From: Nostoc flagelliforme FACHB-838
GTDB taxonomy: Bacteria; Cyanobacteriota; Cyanobacteriia; Cyanobacteriales; Nostocaceae
Reading direction: 5' to 3'
Length of the DNA: 43,562 bases
Assembly (NCBI RefSeq): GCF_014698065.1
Contig: NZ_JACJSI010000058.1
Location: 1-43,562, forward strand
The stretch's first letter is position 1; each line of letters starts with the position of its first letter. Below, in pieces: positions 43,035 to 43,562 of the stretch. The notes beneath the pieces are model-generated. The model made no database searches. It was not told where the DNA came from and saw only the letters and a program-made list of their open reading frames with translations. The position numbers were made by a program, and so were the translations under genes.

Positions 43035-43473
43035 GTTTGTTTAACTGAAAATATCTTAAGTAATAAAATACATTTACAAACGCTGTAATCGCTACCTCCT
43101 TAAGGCTCAACCGCTCCCCATCCACAGATGCGATCGCCACAAAAGCAATGATTCGCTAGGTTATATCATGTTCGGCAAATCACTTATAATATGTCATTGC
43201 GAATGCAACGAAGTAGAATGAAGCAATCGCAAAGGTTTGGGATTGCCGCGCTACGCTCGCAATGACATAAGTATTAAGTTGAACATGATATTATGCGGTG
43301 GCTGTTGCATCACCTACTCCGATTTTGGCTCTCTCCAAGAGTTCTTCACAAAATCCGGGCGATCGCTAGCCTTGAAATGTCGTAGCGATCGCGCCAGAGC
43401 TACAAGTATTCTTTTTCTGCTCAAAATTATTATTTATAACAGAATTTTTAGAAACCATTTATAAAGAAAATCT
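43035..43473. other. 439-bp intergenic region with a palindromic element
   Basis: It contains the promoter region of the stress-protein gene, several GCGATCGC or overlapping sites (about 43129, 43360 and 43385), and the 129-bp element at 43163-43291. No gene seen. Confidence 0.5.
43163..43291. repeat. 129-bp palindromic element, copy 2
   Basis: Same length and sequence as 20716-20844 apart from two substitutions (GAAGTGG to GAAGTAG, and AAGTCGAAC to AAGTTGAAC); the second lies in the right terminal repeat, so the 12-bp ends now pair with one G-T. Same orientation as copy 1. Confidence 0.9.
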
Positions 43474-43562
43474 TTAGGCAGCAAGACGACGTAACATAAT
43501 ACGTGTCATCACAGCATAGATGGCAGCTTCGCTCATCTCAGGAAGCCGTTCATAGTCTTTGC
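43474..43562 (-). CDS. IS5/IS4-type transposase, C-terminal end (cut by window edge)
   Basis: On the minus strand the last 28 residues before the TAA at 43474-43476 read KDYERLPEMSEAAIYAVMTR then IMLRRLAA. The K-D-Y-E-R-L-P-E-x-S-E-A-x-I-Y pattern is the usual C-terminus of IS5-group DDE transposases common in cyanobacteria. The catalytic domain lies outside the window, so intactness and exact family are unknown. Confidence 0.75.
   Translation of the reverse strand, partial: KDYERLPEMSEAAIYAVMTRIMLRRLAA

Noticed and set aside
43237..43464. 75-codon plus-strand open frame
   Set aside because: It begins inside the 129-bp palindromic element and runs through HIP1-rich spacer; chance frame.
1..43562. 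tRNA, rRNA or riboswitch
   Set aside because: No cloverleaf with a GTTCRANNC arm, rRNA signature or known riboswitch core was recognised by eye; a covariance-model scan would be decisive.

Overview
The window looks like chromosomal DNA of a filamentous, heterocyst-type cyanobacterium (Nostoc/Anabaena relatives). Signs are the very frequent GCGATCGC (HIP1) octamers, short tandem repeats such as GTCATTG/GTCATTT and CCCTGCT, photosynthetic genes (psaJ), phytochrome signalling, giant multi-PAS/GAF hybrid kinases, sucrose-phosphate phosphatase, and dense small dispersed palindromic elements. Assignments are by reading motifs; no database search was run.

Left part (1-5.1 kb): a cut-off IS630-type transposase, ilvN (branched-chain amino acids), a BON-domain protein, an alpha/beta hydrolase, a dehydrogenase-fold protein that I read as BioU (the single-turnover biotin-pathway enzyme), a secreted unknown protein and a Uma2-family protein. 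Middle-left (5.6-14.8 kb): an APC-type permease followed closely by a biliverdin-type bacteriophytochrome histidine kinase and its response regulator (ATGA overlap), then a 1379-residue hybrid kinase whose GAF domain may be a bilin sensor. 15.4-18.0 kb: sucrose-phosphate phosphatase, ruvA and bioF. BioF makes the KAPA that BioU would convert to DAPA, so two consecutive biotin steps lie about 13 kb apart.

Middle (18.8-28.6 kb): a complete-looking IS200/IS605 element (tnpA plus tnpB), a 129-bp inverted-repeat element, a second giant membrane-anchored hybrid kinase, a GNAT acetyltransferase, a ChaB protein, a truncated DUF1345 gene, a 2-oxoglutarate/Fe(II) oxygenase and a DUF1499 protein. Right (28.7-43.6 kb): a class-V aminotransferase, two tiny single-helix membrane proteins, an orphan C5 DNA methyltransferase, a B12-binding radical SAM protein, an SDR oxidoreductase of foreign look, a four-gene sugar ABC transporter operon interrupted by a 42-bp tandem repeat, a stand-alone psaJ, an SGNH hydrolase, a glycine-zipper stress protein and the cut-off 3' end of another transposase.

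The most distinctive content is (i) the bioU/bioF pair, (ii) the light-signalling block, (iii) several short non-autonomous elements, some present twice in the window and one with a clear 10-bp target duplication, (iv) the 84-bp and 42-bp tandem arrays, and (v) the unannotated-size genes (psaJ and two mini-proteins). No CRISPR array, rRNA or tRNA was recognised.
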